From Botryosphaeria dothidea (Eukaryota > Ascomycota > Dothideomycetes > Botryosphaeriales > Botryosphaeriaceae): a stretch of DNA of 64,000 bases. Below, in pieces: positions 23,641 through 34,254 of this stretch. Every line of letters begins with the position of its first letter. Position 1 is the first letter of the stretch. A model generated the notes under the pieces. That model saw only the letters and a list, made by a program, of their open reading frames with translations. It made no database searches and had not been told where the DNA came from. A program made the translations under genes and the position numbers. Location of the stretch: positions 496,001 through 560,000 of the forward strand of contig WWBZ02000062.1 of the NCBI GenBank assembly GCA_011503125.2. Direction: 5' to 3'.

Positions 23641-23664
23641 TTTCGGTTCGATTCTCGGTACCGG
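23641..23664 (+). pseudogene. Fragment resembling the 3' end of the tRNA-Glu gene
   Basis: The B-box GGTTCGATTC and a following CGGTA.CGG resemble the T-arm and acceptor end of the gene about 100 bp upstream, but the T-stem no longer pairs fully and no 5' half is visible. The differences are partly C to T. Probably a decayed partial duplicate. Confidence 0.45.
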
Positions 23665-26600
23665 TAGTCCTTGCTTGGCACGGATGCCTCTAGTTATTGA
23701 ACCAATTCAATCGAGTGTCCCCTTCTCCCTCGTTCATGTAGCGTTTCTCAACTGCTAGACATAGCAGTTTTCAGTGTGGTGATGGTGACATCGCTGCCGT
23801 GTTTGATCGAGAGAGTGTCTGGAGGAGTGGTGCTGGTGTATAGTGGCGACGGAACGATGAAGTGTAGAAAGCTTTCCTTGCAGACGGCTTCCTGCCAGAT
23901 ATCGTTGATGGTGCAGGCATGTAGTAGACCTTGGTGTCCTTTTGGGATATCTAGCGAACGATTTGTTATCCTCTGTACTTTCTGAGTGGCAACTGTGGGA
24001 GCAAACTGGGCCCGAGGAGGACCCTTTGTGTGATGAATGAACATGGTATGGATGAACGACAGTCCTGCGAGATTCGAAAAATCCGATACACACTCCCTTT
24101 GTTTTCCAATCTCACACAAGCTGCAACTTGATCAAGGGATTAGAAGTGCTGTAGCGCTGATGCTTCGAAGAAGCCTGCCAATTCCTTGAGCAAGACCATC
24201 GCAACCGTGACTGGACAAACAAACTGACTGAACGCTGCCCGACGCGCGGCTGGTAGTCAAGCGCCAGCCCGTTCCCTGTCCGCGTATCCTCCGCGCAGCT
24301 TGGCAAGTACGTTGCACTCTGCGGATCACAGTCGCCCTCAGCTACGCCCTCGCCGTGCCGTCCTAGACGCCCAAACGCCACTGACGCCGCAAATCTCCAA
24401 TCGATACGAAGGATGACCAGCCCAACGCAAGGAACGGCGTGTGCTCCTCATCGTCACCTCCTGCATACTCGAGAGACGTGCGGGTCGATGCTAAGGGCGA
24501 AGTGTTGATGATCACTGGGGTAAGTTTGAGACGCCCGGCCCAGCGAACGACTCCCCGTCGTGTATCGGAAAATCGACGATTGACGACGTGAGTGCATCAG
24601 GGAACTCTCGTATAGATGATCCTCGATCGGTCTTCCCCCATTTGGGTAGTGATGTATGGTTCCCCTCCTCATTTCTAGGACAGCGGGAAAGCAGGGAATC
24701 CAACCAACACCTGGGACACCCCGGGCAGCGAAACAGCAGCAAGACAGGGACCGTCTCGCCGAAGCTTCTTGCATGCCGCTGCATAGGCGTACAGGTCAGC
24801 ATGAATCTACACAGAGAGACATGGTGTGTCGTCCTCCCAGCCTCCGCGGAGACCCAATTGAAAATGAACCCGCGTCGGTGAACACAAGCGGCAGTCGGGA
24901 AGAAGTACTTGTCGATCCCTGGAAAACGCGCCTCGTCACTTTGTTCGATCACTTATTAGGGGTGCCCCTATTGGCTGCGAGGCAGATTTCCCCCATTGAT
25001 TGCACACGAACAATACGAGGTCGTCGACCCACGCAGAGACCACCCATGCCCAAAATGGTCGGCCCAACCTTTCCCAAAAATCAGTGCGGGCTCACCACGT
25101 CGGCGCCGAGAAAACATCGGGGGCGACGGTGTCTATCCACTCCCACCGGAAAGTGTGGTGGAGGTTCCACTGGACCCAAACTTCACCAGTTTCGATGATC
25201 CGCTATTTATGTCTATCTGCCACGAGTGGTGTAAACGATCCTGGCGGAGACCGCGGATTCCGTTCGACAGAGCGTGTGGTGCGCAAGTTAGCGGCGCAGT
25301 CTCGCTTCTTGCTGACGATCCTCTTTGCATTGACAATGTCGGCTACCCCGAACGATGGGTCCCTCGGGCCACGTCTTCTAGAAGAGCGGCACATGGCAGC
25401 GAGAATGCCGGTGCCTGGGCCAGCAATGGAGCAGGATTACGCCTCGCCCGTAGGTGCAAACCGCACAGATCGCAGCGTCGTATCGTGCGCGTAGGGCGAA
25501 GCTCTGAGCCAAGCTTTGTCTGGTGGAGATCCGCCCGGAAGTCTGCGCCCCTTCACGGCAGACCCGTATCGCTTCGGGCACTGGCCGAGGCAGACTGCCA
25601 TTACCGAAAACTCGCCGACTTTTGTCGAAACAATGGGGGGAGAAAAACGGAGCCCGTCTGCAAGATATTCTGCTGCATATAGCACGTGCAGGAGCGTGAA
25701 GGGAGATATACAATACGATAGTCGAGCCATGGTTTTAGACGGGCTGTCCGGCGCGAGCGCTACAAATCGACTAGCATTCGCTGGCCCTTACGCTTTGAAG
25801 CGGTTGATCAGCGTTTACGAAGGCAGTAGGGCTGGCCTAACGGTTTCGGCAGATTGCAATATGTCTTCTGGTTTTGCCGGTGATTGTGCATGGTGAGTGC
25901 AGTGACAGCATCTGCTGTTCGCGCGAATGCTGGCGGTACTGCCAATGCCTCGTGCCTCGTGCCTGGATGATGAGAAGCTTTTGCGGTTGGGTGAATTTGA
26001 ACGGCAATGGCCGAGAACGCACGACTAGCGGATTGTGTTGGTTGCGGGGGCTGGTTTTAGGCAGCGGAAGGAACCCTTCGTTGCGGACAGATCAACGGGA
26101 TTGGTGGGACGGCGGAAGCTTAAGTCGTCCGCTCCGCCTCGTCCGGCACCGAGAATAATGACAGGTGCGCCGCTGCTTGGCAGCAAGTTGCGTCGCCAAA
26201 GAGGCTAAGAATAGCCGGGGCGGCGATGCATGAACGCCGGCGGCCGCGGAGCAATTTGGAGTCAAGTACTGCCGTGATATGATTCCGAGTGGAACGCTAC
26301 GGCCGGACACGGTCGTGAGGCAAAGGGCCGAGGGGTGTAGCGATGGTTGCATCTTGAATGGAAAGGGACGTGACATGGCGTCGGTAGGGCGCGACGGGCT
26401 CTGCGGTGGGGTGGAATGTCGAATGTCGACCGCAGGGCAGCCGCGCATCGTTCGCGGTTGCCCAATCTCCGCCGCCGCTCTACCGTCAACCACATCACAG
26501 CGCGGCCCTTTGGCGTCACCACTCTGCGGTTGATCAGCCAGCCTCCAGCGACACCTCTGAGGCAGCAGTCTAGCGGCGGCGGCGGTCTGAGAAGCGTCTA

Positions 26601-27422
26601 AAAATACTGCGGTGCGGCGCAGGGGCCAGGCACAGCGAGCGAGCATTAGACTGAGAAATTGCTAGTGCGGAGAAACGCCACGGACCACGTCGTCCTCTAG
26701 GTCTATACAGTATACTACATGTCTCCGACTGACTCTTGCTGCAGCACATTCTAGGCGAGCGCGTGGACACCGCCTGGACCGCAGCGCTGCAAATGGGGCC
26801 AATGGCCGAGGGCTGAGCCGGCGCTCGCAGCGGCCTGACCTCAGCACTTGCGCACGCAGCCATTGGCGGTGTCCTGAAAGCAAGCAACTGACATCAGCAG
26901 CTTGGCTAGCCGAAGACCGTTGGCGGCCATTTCCACAATTCCGCGCGCGGTGTTGGGCGTGGGAGAGGCAGGCCCACGTGCGGACGCCGGGGCTGGTCGC
27001 GCGCACGTCAACGAGGCTCTGGCTGGCGCAAAACCGCGAGCGTTGGCGTGTGGGCCAGCATGGGCTAAGCCCGCAGCCAATCGCAGCCGTGCCAAGCCAT
27101 GACCAACGCCGCCCGAGTTGTGTTATGGCTGCCGCATGCAGCAAAAAAGGGGTGCGTTCGTATAAGCTTGACCGGCTTGGCTAGCGGATCGCCCCAGGAA
27201 TGATTGCCATCCCGGCCCTCCTACATCGCGCTAGCCGAGCACGCCCTCGTATGCCTGGGCTCTGCGGAGACGCTGCGATGCCGCCGCGGAAAATAAAGCC
27301 TCAGATGCTCGGCTCAACCATCTCGTAAGGCTACCACGCTCGCCCCCATTTCTTGCCTGTCCCTCCACGAGCTCTTTATCCTGTCGCTCCCTCGCTCGCT
27401 TCGCTCTCGCCAACCAGCAACA
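23665..27422. other. 3.8 kb region without recognisable genes
   Basis: Many overlapping short frames occur on both strands (for example 23748-24119 minus, 24996-25682 plus, 26092-26646 minus), none with domain-like sequence. A polynucleotide repeat or mobile element was not recognised. The right end, from about 27300, is the C/T-rich leader of the UstYa-like gene. Confidence 0.45.
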
Positions 27423-28427
27423 ATGACAACAGACAACATGCAAGAAAAGCACCTGTACACCACCGCCCTCGTCGACGAGGAAAAGATGGACCGCCCGCTC
27501 GTCGACCTCTGGGAGCCCGAGGAGCAATATCCTACCCCGTCCTTCACCTCACAGTCCTTCCAGCACGTCCTCATTTTCGCTCTCTTCTGCTCCAACATCT
27601 TCTTCGCCGCCCTGGCCGTTTTCTTCTACACCAACGCCCAGTGCCCCGTCCTGCCTCAGCGCCTGGACCCTTTCTCCATATCCGCCGCATCACGCGACGC
27701 CCGCGCCCACATCCGCTACGAGCAGCGCACCTTCACCGGCGCACTGAAGTACAACTCCACCACCGGCTCTCTCTACCGCTCCACGCCCGCCAGCATCAAC
27801 TCCACCGAGCCTTCCTACGTCGGCAACCCCCGCGAGACGCCCGGCCTCGACCGCGCCTGGAAGGACCTGCTCAGCGGCTCCAGGTTCCCGCTCTCCGACG
27901 ACGAAGTGGCGCCTTACCTCCAAAAGGGCCTGGCCGCCTCCGTCTCCGTCATCAAGAAGCCCTCGTCCACCGTCTTCGCCGAGCTGGACGTCTTCCACAG
28001 CCTGTCCTGCCTCAACGCCATCCGCCTGGCCCTCGACGACGACTTCTACGCCGAGCACGGCCCGCAGGACGGGCTCGGATGGCAGAGGACCACGCGCTCG
28101 GACCGGGAGCAGCTTGGTACGTATCTCGCCAGTTTCCCTCCTAAAAGAGTCTTCTTTACTGACTGTCACAAAGACTACTGCATCGACCACCTCCGCCAGT
28201 CCCTCCAGTGCTCCGCCGACCTCAGCGTCATGCCCCTGCTCCCGCGCACCAGCACCAGCGCCCTCGAGTTCGCCGCCCCGTCGCGCACCTGCAGGCGGTG
28301 GGACGACGTGCGCAGCTGGGTCGACCGGAGGCAGGAGCGCTCGAGGTTCAACTTCGGCGGCAGCACTGGAGGCGGCAGCGGCAGTGGCCTCCAGCAGCAG
28401 CAGCAACAGCAGTACAGCGGCGTGTGA
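27423..28427 (+). CDS. UstYa-like (DUF3328) membrane protein with altered HxxHC motifs
   Basis: 334 aa if unspliced, 315 aa if a 57-nt in-frame intron at 28117-28173 (GTACGT donor, CTGAC branch, CACAAAG acceptor) is removed. A single membrane helix is at about residues 46-70 (VLIFALFCSNIFFAALAVFF). The core then shows YVGNPRETPGLDRAW, and the family's two metal-motif positions. The first reads HSLSC instead of HxxHC. The second reads HKDYC, whose His and Lys lie inside the possible intron. UstYa-family proteins are oxidases or cyclases of fungal peptide and polyketide pathways, but the missing second histidines make this activity doubtful. The C-terminus ends in a Gly/Gln-rich tail. No RiPP precursor gene was seen nearby. 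Confidence 0.75.
   Translation: MTTDNMQEKHLYTTALVDEEKMDRPLVDLWEPEEQYPTPSFTSQSFQHVLIFALFCSNIFFAALAVFFYTNAQCPVLPQRLDPFSISAASRDARAHIRYEQRTFTGALKYNSTTGSLYRSTPASINSTEPSYVGNPRETPGLDRAWKDLLSGSRFPLSDDEVAPYLQKGLAASVSVIKKPSSTVFAELDVFHSLSCLNAIRLALDDDFYAEHGPQDGLGWQRTTRSDREQLGTYLASFPPKRVFFTDCHKDYCIDHLRQSLQCSADLSVMPLLPRTSTSALEFAAPSRTCRRWDDVRSWVDRRQERSRFNFGGSTGGGSGSGLQQQQQQQYSGV
28117..28173 (+). other. Possible in-frame intron in the UstYa-like gene
   Basis: 57 nt with a GTACGT donor, a TACTGAC branch site and a CACAAAG acceptor. Its length is a multiple of three and it has no stop codon, so both spliced and unspliced messages keep the frame. Confidence 0.55.
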
Positions 28428-30556
28428 TGATTCATTTCTACTTTTGCTTTTCACTTCCTGATTTTACGAAGCATCGACCAGCGTTCATTTTTTTTTTCCT
28501 CTATGTATTTTTCACTCTTCCATTGGCCGGCTTATACATTCAGATACCCCTGGCTGGTTAAAAAAGACTCGAATATCAAAACCAAGAATTCTCCGAATCC
28601 TCACCTGAGCGCGAAAAAGAAAAGAGCAGGGATAGAGCTGCATGTCATCTTCCACGACGTAGCGTCCGCGTCCCTCGTGTGTCTCGCGTATTCTGGCTCT
28701 GTACGACCACCACCTCAACAAGAGACATGGAGCAGCTAAGGATCGACAACAAGAGAGACACAGGCGAAAACAACGCCTGGCTCCTTTTTTGCGCAACAGG
28801 TCTTGGGTCCCACGCGAGCATGTTAGCGCAAGGACTGTCTCGACCTCGGTACCGACACCCCAATGGTTTCGGCGGGCAAGCCAGAGAGGCGCACGACGGG
28901 AAAGAAACGGTAGCACGAGGGGGAAAGGAAAACAAGAGGTGGTGTGTGCTGGTGGCCTTAGGGCGGAGGCGCTATCTAAGCACACACGGGAATTGCCATG
29001 GGACTTCTTTCAGCCGCACGAGCAAACGCCATCGGCCGCCCCGTCTTTTTGGTGATGACGTTTCCTTGCTTGATCATTCCACATTTGGAGAGCACGCGCT
29101 AGTGGAGCCACGTTCATACGGGCAACCGCAGGCTATCAGTACCGGTTCCTGGTTGTGGAGGAGAGCCAATGATGCTCCGGCGCTAACGAGGTATTTGGCG
29201 TACCGTTAAACATTTCCTCGTCCCGCCGTCGACGCTGGTGCTGATGGCCCAATTGGCGAAGCCACAATATCTGAGAGGGAGATCTGGGTTTATTTTGGCG
29301 CTGCTCTAGCTTGAGCGTGGCGGCGTCGTGATGCAGAAAGCCCTAGACGCAATTAGCGAATTGAAGAGAGATATCAAAAAGGAACAGAGAACTATCATGC
29401 GTATTCATGACATGGCTCCTTTCTTCTGCTCAACGCCTGTTATGTCTGCCTGAATCGCATTCCTTTCGATAAATCTCTCTCCAGGCCCATCGCACTGCGT
29501 ACGCTGCGTCTTGCAGCGCTACCGGCCTGCTTTACCCATTACAAGTGGCACCTTAATTACCACGGTTCCCTTCAAGGGCAAGATGTCTCTCACTCGACGG
29601 GGAGAAAAGCCCGTAGATGCTGGAACGGAGGTGGAGGCCGAGGAAGTGGCCTACTGGTGAAGGCTAAGCTGTAGGATTCTGCGGTCACTCAAGAACTAAA
29701 CGTGGCGGCTGATTCCAAGGTATACGAGCTCGAGATCTTGCAAATTCATTGGCAGGTCGCCTCGTCAACAAATTAATGGTCGTGAAATATTTGACCAATT
29801 GGAGTACATGGACGCACAGCCTCTCACTGAGGAAGCAAATGCATTCTTATCAGTTCTATACCCAGAAGACTATGAAGGATCAACTCACTCATTGAGCTAA
29901 CAGGTCAACTGAATGGTGAATGAAAAGGGGGTACAATCTTTATCGTGTCATACCTGAGTCCTCAGATGTGAAAGATTGCGTGGTCGCGTAGAACGACAAG
30001 CCTAGAAAATCCTCGAATCTGGCGCATAAAAAGCGGATCAAATGGGAAAGTTGACTAGAAGTTGAGGAAGTGAGGAAGATGAAGTGCATGTGCAGTCATG
30101 ACACCGGCCGGGCTCATTACCCACGACAAGCGACGCGACAAGGGTGACGACAACAGAGACCAATGGATGCGTGAAACCGTGTGGCTCACGAACACTCGGC
30201 CCAGGATGAGATGTTGAAGTAAATGACGAATAAGCGTATTCTCATCGAGTTCCGCCATTGCGGAGACCCCATGTCGGAGATCCGCCAGTCACCGCGCAGG
30301 ATACGAAAGCGATTGGCGAGCAGCAAGAAGGGATAATATTAACCTCAGCCCTCAGAAAAAAAGCTGCAGCCCAGAATCAGAAAATTACCACGCAAACCCA
30401 TGCTAGTACTGCAAAGAGAGCCTTCCCTTCTCAACGCCATGATGCCAATTCCCAAAAGAGACCCAGTATCCCCTCTCCTCTCTTCCCCCATCCCCAGGAT
30501 ATGCGCAGCGAAACGACACAAAAAAAAAAAAAAAAGCCCGAGCCAGCGCGCTTCGC
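28428..30556. other. 2.1 kb intergenic region between convergent genes
   Basis: 3' flank of the UstYa-like gene and of the SH3 gene. It contains T9 (near 28490) and, at about 30522-30535, a long A-run just past the end of the SH3 gene. No gene was recognised. Confidence 0.5.
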
Positions 30557-31475
30557 TCAGAGGATGCCATTCACAATGTTCGAACCGATCGTCGCGCCGG
30601 CGCCGAAAATGGCGGCATTGCCCAGCTTCTTGCCGAACTTCTTGCCCATCTCCTGGCCCTTGCCGGGCTGGCCGTTCTGCTGCGCGGGCTCGCCGCTGCT
30701 GTTCCCTTGCGACACGGCCATGGGCATGTTGCCGTAGCCCATGCTCTGCTGGGCGGGCGTGGGCCCGCCGGGGACCTTCGAGTCCTCGACGCGCACGTAC
30801 GAGCGCGGGAAGATGCCCTCCTGGCCGGTGCGCTCGCTGCGGCCCTTCCACCACTCGGCTGCGGGGTTGTTAGTTATCTGGGATTGAGTCGTTGGGGGGA
30901 GGAGGAGTCTCACCGTTCATATACTCGGTCACCTGGATGCGGTCGTTGGGCTGCAGGGCCAGGTCGCCGGCGTCGGTCGGCTGGTAGGCGTACAGCGCGG
31001 TGGCGGCGCAGAGAGAGGTCGGCGCGGGGGGCGCGGCGGCGTAGGCGGGCGGCGGCGGGGTGGGGTTGTTGGCGTAGTAGCCGACCTTCTCGTTGTTGGT
31101 GGTGGTGTTGGCGGGCTGCGGCGGCGGCGGCGGCGGCGGCGATGCGACGGTGCTGGTGGCCGGGGTGCCGTTGCGGATGGGCAGCGCGGGCTGGCCGGGT
31201 TGCTGGAACATGGGCTGCACCCGCTGCACCGGCTGCGGCGAGGCGACGGGGGCGACGGACGAGGTGCGGCTGGGGGCTGCGTCGGGCAGCTGCGACAGGA
31301 TGGTGTCGAGCTGCGCGGGCGTGATGTGGCCGGCGTCGGAGAGGAAGTCGAGCTCCTGGACAGGGAGGTCAGCTGGGGAGGCTCAAGGGCCGCGCAGGCG
31401 GAGGCGCGAGTGTGTACGTACGCTCCTGATGTTTCGCACGGAGCGGTTCATCATGGCGACGCTGAACTGCTCCAT
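30557..31475 (-). CDS. SH3-domain protein, Lsb1/Pin3-like
   Basis: 265 aa from three exons: 31475-31422, 31355-30914 and 30858-30557 (donors GTACGT and GTGAGA, acceptors GTCCAG and CGCAG), all in frame. The N-terminus (MEQFSVAMMNRSVRNIRSEL) matches yeast Lsb1/Pin3-type proteins, which bind the WASP homologue Las17 and regulate actin patches. A poly-proline stretch precedes the SH3 domain (about residues 135-190), which shows ALYAYQPTDAGDLAL, the AEWWKGR strand and GIFPRSYVRV. The C-terminal GKKFGKKLGNAAIFGAGATIGSN stretch is also characteristic of the group. Likely cytoplasmic, at sites of endocytosis. Confidence 0.85.
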
Positions 31476-31886
31476 TCTGGGTGGTGGTGGTGGTGGTGGT
31501 GGTTGGAGGTGGGCTGGTGGGGCGGTATGCGGGGTGTCAGAGCTTCGCAGGGCGGGTCTGAGAGTACAAGTATGAGCGATCGACGGGCCTGATCTCCCTG
31601 AGCGAGTGGTCTGGTGAGGGTTCGGGGTGGGAAGAGGTAGATGTCTGGTTTGCGGCGAGGGCAAGGGCGAGGCAGCTGTTTCAATAACGCGCACGAGAAG
31701 GCACTGGGGCTGTGCACTCCTCTCGGGCCCGCAATGCATCCGCCCCCCGGGCTCGTAATTACTCTCGGCCCATAATTTGAAGTCACTAGGGAACATCGCA
31801 ATGCTTTCTAGTCGTCAGTTCCATTTTTTGTTCTCGTACGGCTACAGCTACAGCTACAGCTACAAAGCACGCGCCTGCTCGCGCAC
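31476..31886. promoter_or_regulatory. Region between SH3 and SDR genes, with GGT/CCA repeat
   Basis: The leader of the SH3 gene contains a run of GGT units on the plus strand at 31480-31502 (CCA on the message strand). The right side is the 3' region of the SDR gene and has a short CTACAG repeat at about 31842-31864. Confidence 0.45.
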
Positions 31887-32699
31887 TCAGTGCGCGTAGA
31901 ATTTCTGGAGCATTCCCGCCATGGCCTCATTCGTCCCTTGGAACGCCTTCTGCCGGTCCTGCTCCCAGCTGTCAAATGACATGTGAGACGTGCCCACAGG
32001 AATCTGCTCCTTGCCGTTCGACAAGCCCTCCCACGTCTCCGAGAGAAAGTCGGCCAGCGGCATGCCGAGCTGGCGCCCGTTCTCGATGTAGGGCTGCTTG
32101 TCCGCATCGTGCAGCTCCGTCTGCACCGCCGGCGGGAAAACCTCAATCACCTTGAGGTTGTTGAAGCCGCCATCCTTCATCTGCTGGCGCAGCACCAGGA
32201 TGAAGTGGTGCAGCGCGGCCTTGGTGGCACAGTAGTTGGGGCAGAAGTTGATGGGCGCCAGGGCCAGCCCGGAAGTGGTGTAGATGATGCTGGTCGGCTT
32301 GCTCTGCTTCTGCAGGAACGGCAGGAAGTACTTGGTCAGGTGGATGAACGACGTGTAGTTGGTGGTAAGCTCCAGGTCGAACGTGTTCAGGTCAATCTTG
32401 TCCGGCTTGGTGAAGTTCATGCCGCGCTGGATGCCCGAGTTCAGGAAGACGCTGTCGATGTCCGGGTGCGCCTTGGTGACATCATCGTAGAACTTTGGGA
32501 TGCCCTTGAGGTCCGTGATGTCGAACACAACCGACGAGGCCTTGCCGCTGCCGTGCTTGGAGACGAATGCATCCAGGTTTTCCTTTCTGCGGCCGACAGC
32601 TACCACATGGACGCCCTCCTGCACGAGCTTGTCCGCCAGCCCAGCGCCAATGCCAGAAGTGGCGCCAACGAGGAGGACCTTCTTGTAGCCGAAACCCAT
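31887..32699 (-). CDS. Short-chain dehydrogenase/reductase
   Basis: Single-exon gene, 270 aa, the usual length of a classical SDR. The Rossmann fold binds NAD(P)(H): GATSGIG at residues 12-18, followed by the RRKENLD segment that often favours NADP. The NSG block after strand 4 is present, and the catalytic pair sits in YCATK with a Ser upstream in YTTSG. The C-terminal part (VFPPAVQTELH) belongs to the DltE-like branch. The substrate is unknown. Probably cytosolic. No clear pathway partner sits next to it. Confidence 0.9.
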   Translation of the reverse strand: MGFGYKKVLLVGATSGIGAGLADKLVQEGVHVVAVGRRKENLDAFVSKHGSGKASSVVFDITDLKGIPKFYDDVTKAHPDIDSVFLNSGIQRGMNFTKPDKIDLNTFDLELTTNYTSFIHLTKYFLPFLQKQSKPTSIIYTTSGLALAPINFCPNYCATKAALHHFILVLRQQMKDGGFNNLKVIEVFPPAVQTELHDADKQPYIENGRQLGMPLADFLSETWEGLSNGKEQIPVGTSHMSFDSWEQDRQKAFQGTNEAMAGMLQKFYAH

Positions 32700-34254
32700 T
32701 GCGACGGATAAGAGAGTTGAGTGAGATTGTTGGAGAGTGATGAGAGGTGATGTTGAAGACTAAAGATTGATGAGGAGACTAACCAGCTCCGCGGAAGCCG
32801 GCAAGGATTCTTATACTGATGAAATCATAGAAAATTCGGCATCCGCCACGGACTTAGTAGCCCCTTTCCTACCTCCATTTGTAAGCCTCGCTGAGAGAAA
32901 CTTGGTGTTGGAAACTAGTCGAAGTGTTGTCAGTCCATTGCTACGGCGTTTCTGCTCTCGCCCTCGGACCTCGAACCTTTGCCCGACCCCGAGCAACAAC
33001 TTCGCTCGCTGGTGTTTGTGCATTTGATTGCTGGCGCGCTTGTCGCTGAAGAATCTGTATCGGCCGATATGAGTCGGAGCGTCATGCGCAGCTTTTCCGA
33101 GCGAAAATGGTCAGTGGAAGTCTGAACAGAGTGAGCGAGAAGGTGGGAAGGTGAAATCTGACAAGTGAGCACATCCCGAGAGGTCAGTGCGAAATGTCCG
33201 AAGGCCCTCGGCTTTAAGCTCCGCCTAACCTTAAACATGCTGTTCGATCACAAAGGCGAGGATCAGTAAACTGTATTCTCACGTTGCCTCTCGTATGCTG
33301 CGACTTCACTTACAAGTCAACTGACCGACGGTGTGAGTTGTCCTCCGCAGATGCTGCGAACATTCGAGGGAACTGATCCACAAATACTACATGGGACGAG
33401 CTTGGGAACCCGCACACTCATTCCGTCTTCCTACAGCTTTCGCCATGGGAGGAACCTACCTCCCTCCTGATGCGCGAAAAATGGCAACGGATACGCATGG
33501 GGTTGGAGCATTCGTCCCATTGGCGTTGAAAACAATTTGCTGAGGTCTGTATCGGGGAAACCACTTCAACCCCCCGTGAGCAATGGTGAAATGATTAGTT
33601 CCTCTCGGTATCGTTTCACGCAGTAGCAGAAAGCGTCAATCAGCCTGCAGATGGACTATGGACCAGTTGAGACGCAGAAGACGGAATTTGTGGTACGAGC
33701 AATCCTCCGACGCAAGCAAGGTAGTAGCCCAGCAATTGTATTCGAAACAACAAGCTTACAGAAATTTCCGTACGGGCAGCGGTGACCTCATGTATCCCTG
33801 ATGATCCTCCATTACCCGCATACATATAGTGGGGTACTGTAGCCGCTGGTTAGCGCCTGATGCCATATTTCCGGAAACAGTCCCGGCAAGGGCAGATCAG
33901 AACTGCTACCGGGAGGACAAGCGATTATCTGGATGGGTTGTCTCAAAGATACTGGACAAATTCTTCTTTGCCGTGTCCATCTGTCTTGCATCTTCGCAGA
34001 CGGGCGAAGCGGGCAAGGCGCCCCTCGCTTGGGGCCCTCGGTTTTTATCCGTCGCCTTCGCTCTTTCGCAAGCCACCTCCACATCAGCGCAAGCTCGCCA
34101 TCGTCAGTCTAACCCCTCTTGTCCCTACGCTCGGCACGCGGAAATCTGACCGCATACATTATACATCCACCCTTTCCTCCCTCTCTCCCCCTCTCCTTCC
34201 CTTCGCCATGCTGTCAAGCCTCCGAGTTTCGCCTCTGCCCCGCGAGCCGGCACC
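32700..34254. promoter_or_regulatory. Divergent promoter region, SDR and MFS genes
   Basis: 1.55 kb between two genes that point away from each other. No repeat or domain-bearing frame was found. The right end has a C/T-rich leader before the transporter ATG. Confidence 0.4.

Noticed and set aside
23748..24119. 123-codon frame on the minus strand near the tRNA
   Set aside because: It has an ATG but no family resemblance, and an equally long alternative frame overlaps it. Not enough to call a gene.
26092..26646. 184-codon frame on the minus strand
   Set aside because: No recognisable motif, Arg/Ser-rich, and overlapped by similar frames on the other strand.
31480..31502. Repeat array that could look like a CRISPR or minisatellite
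   Set aside because: It is a simple GGT trinucleotide run with no spacers, in a eukaryotic leader.
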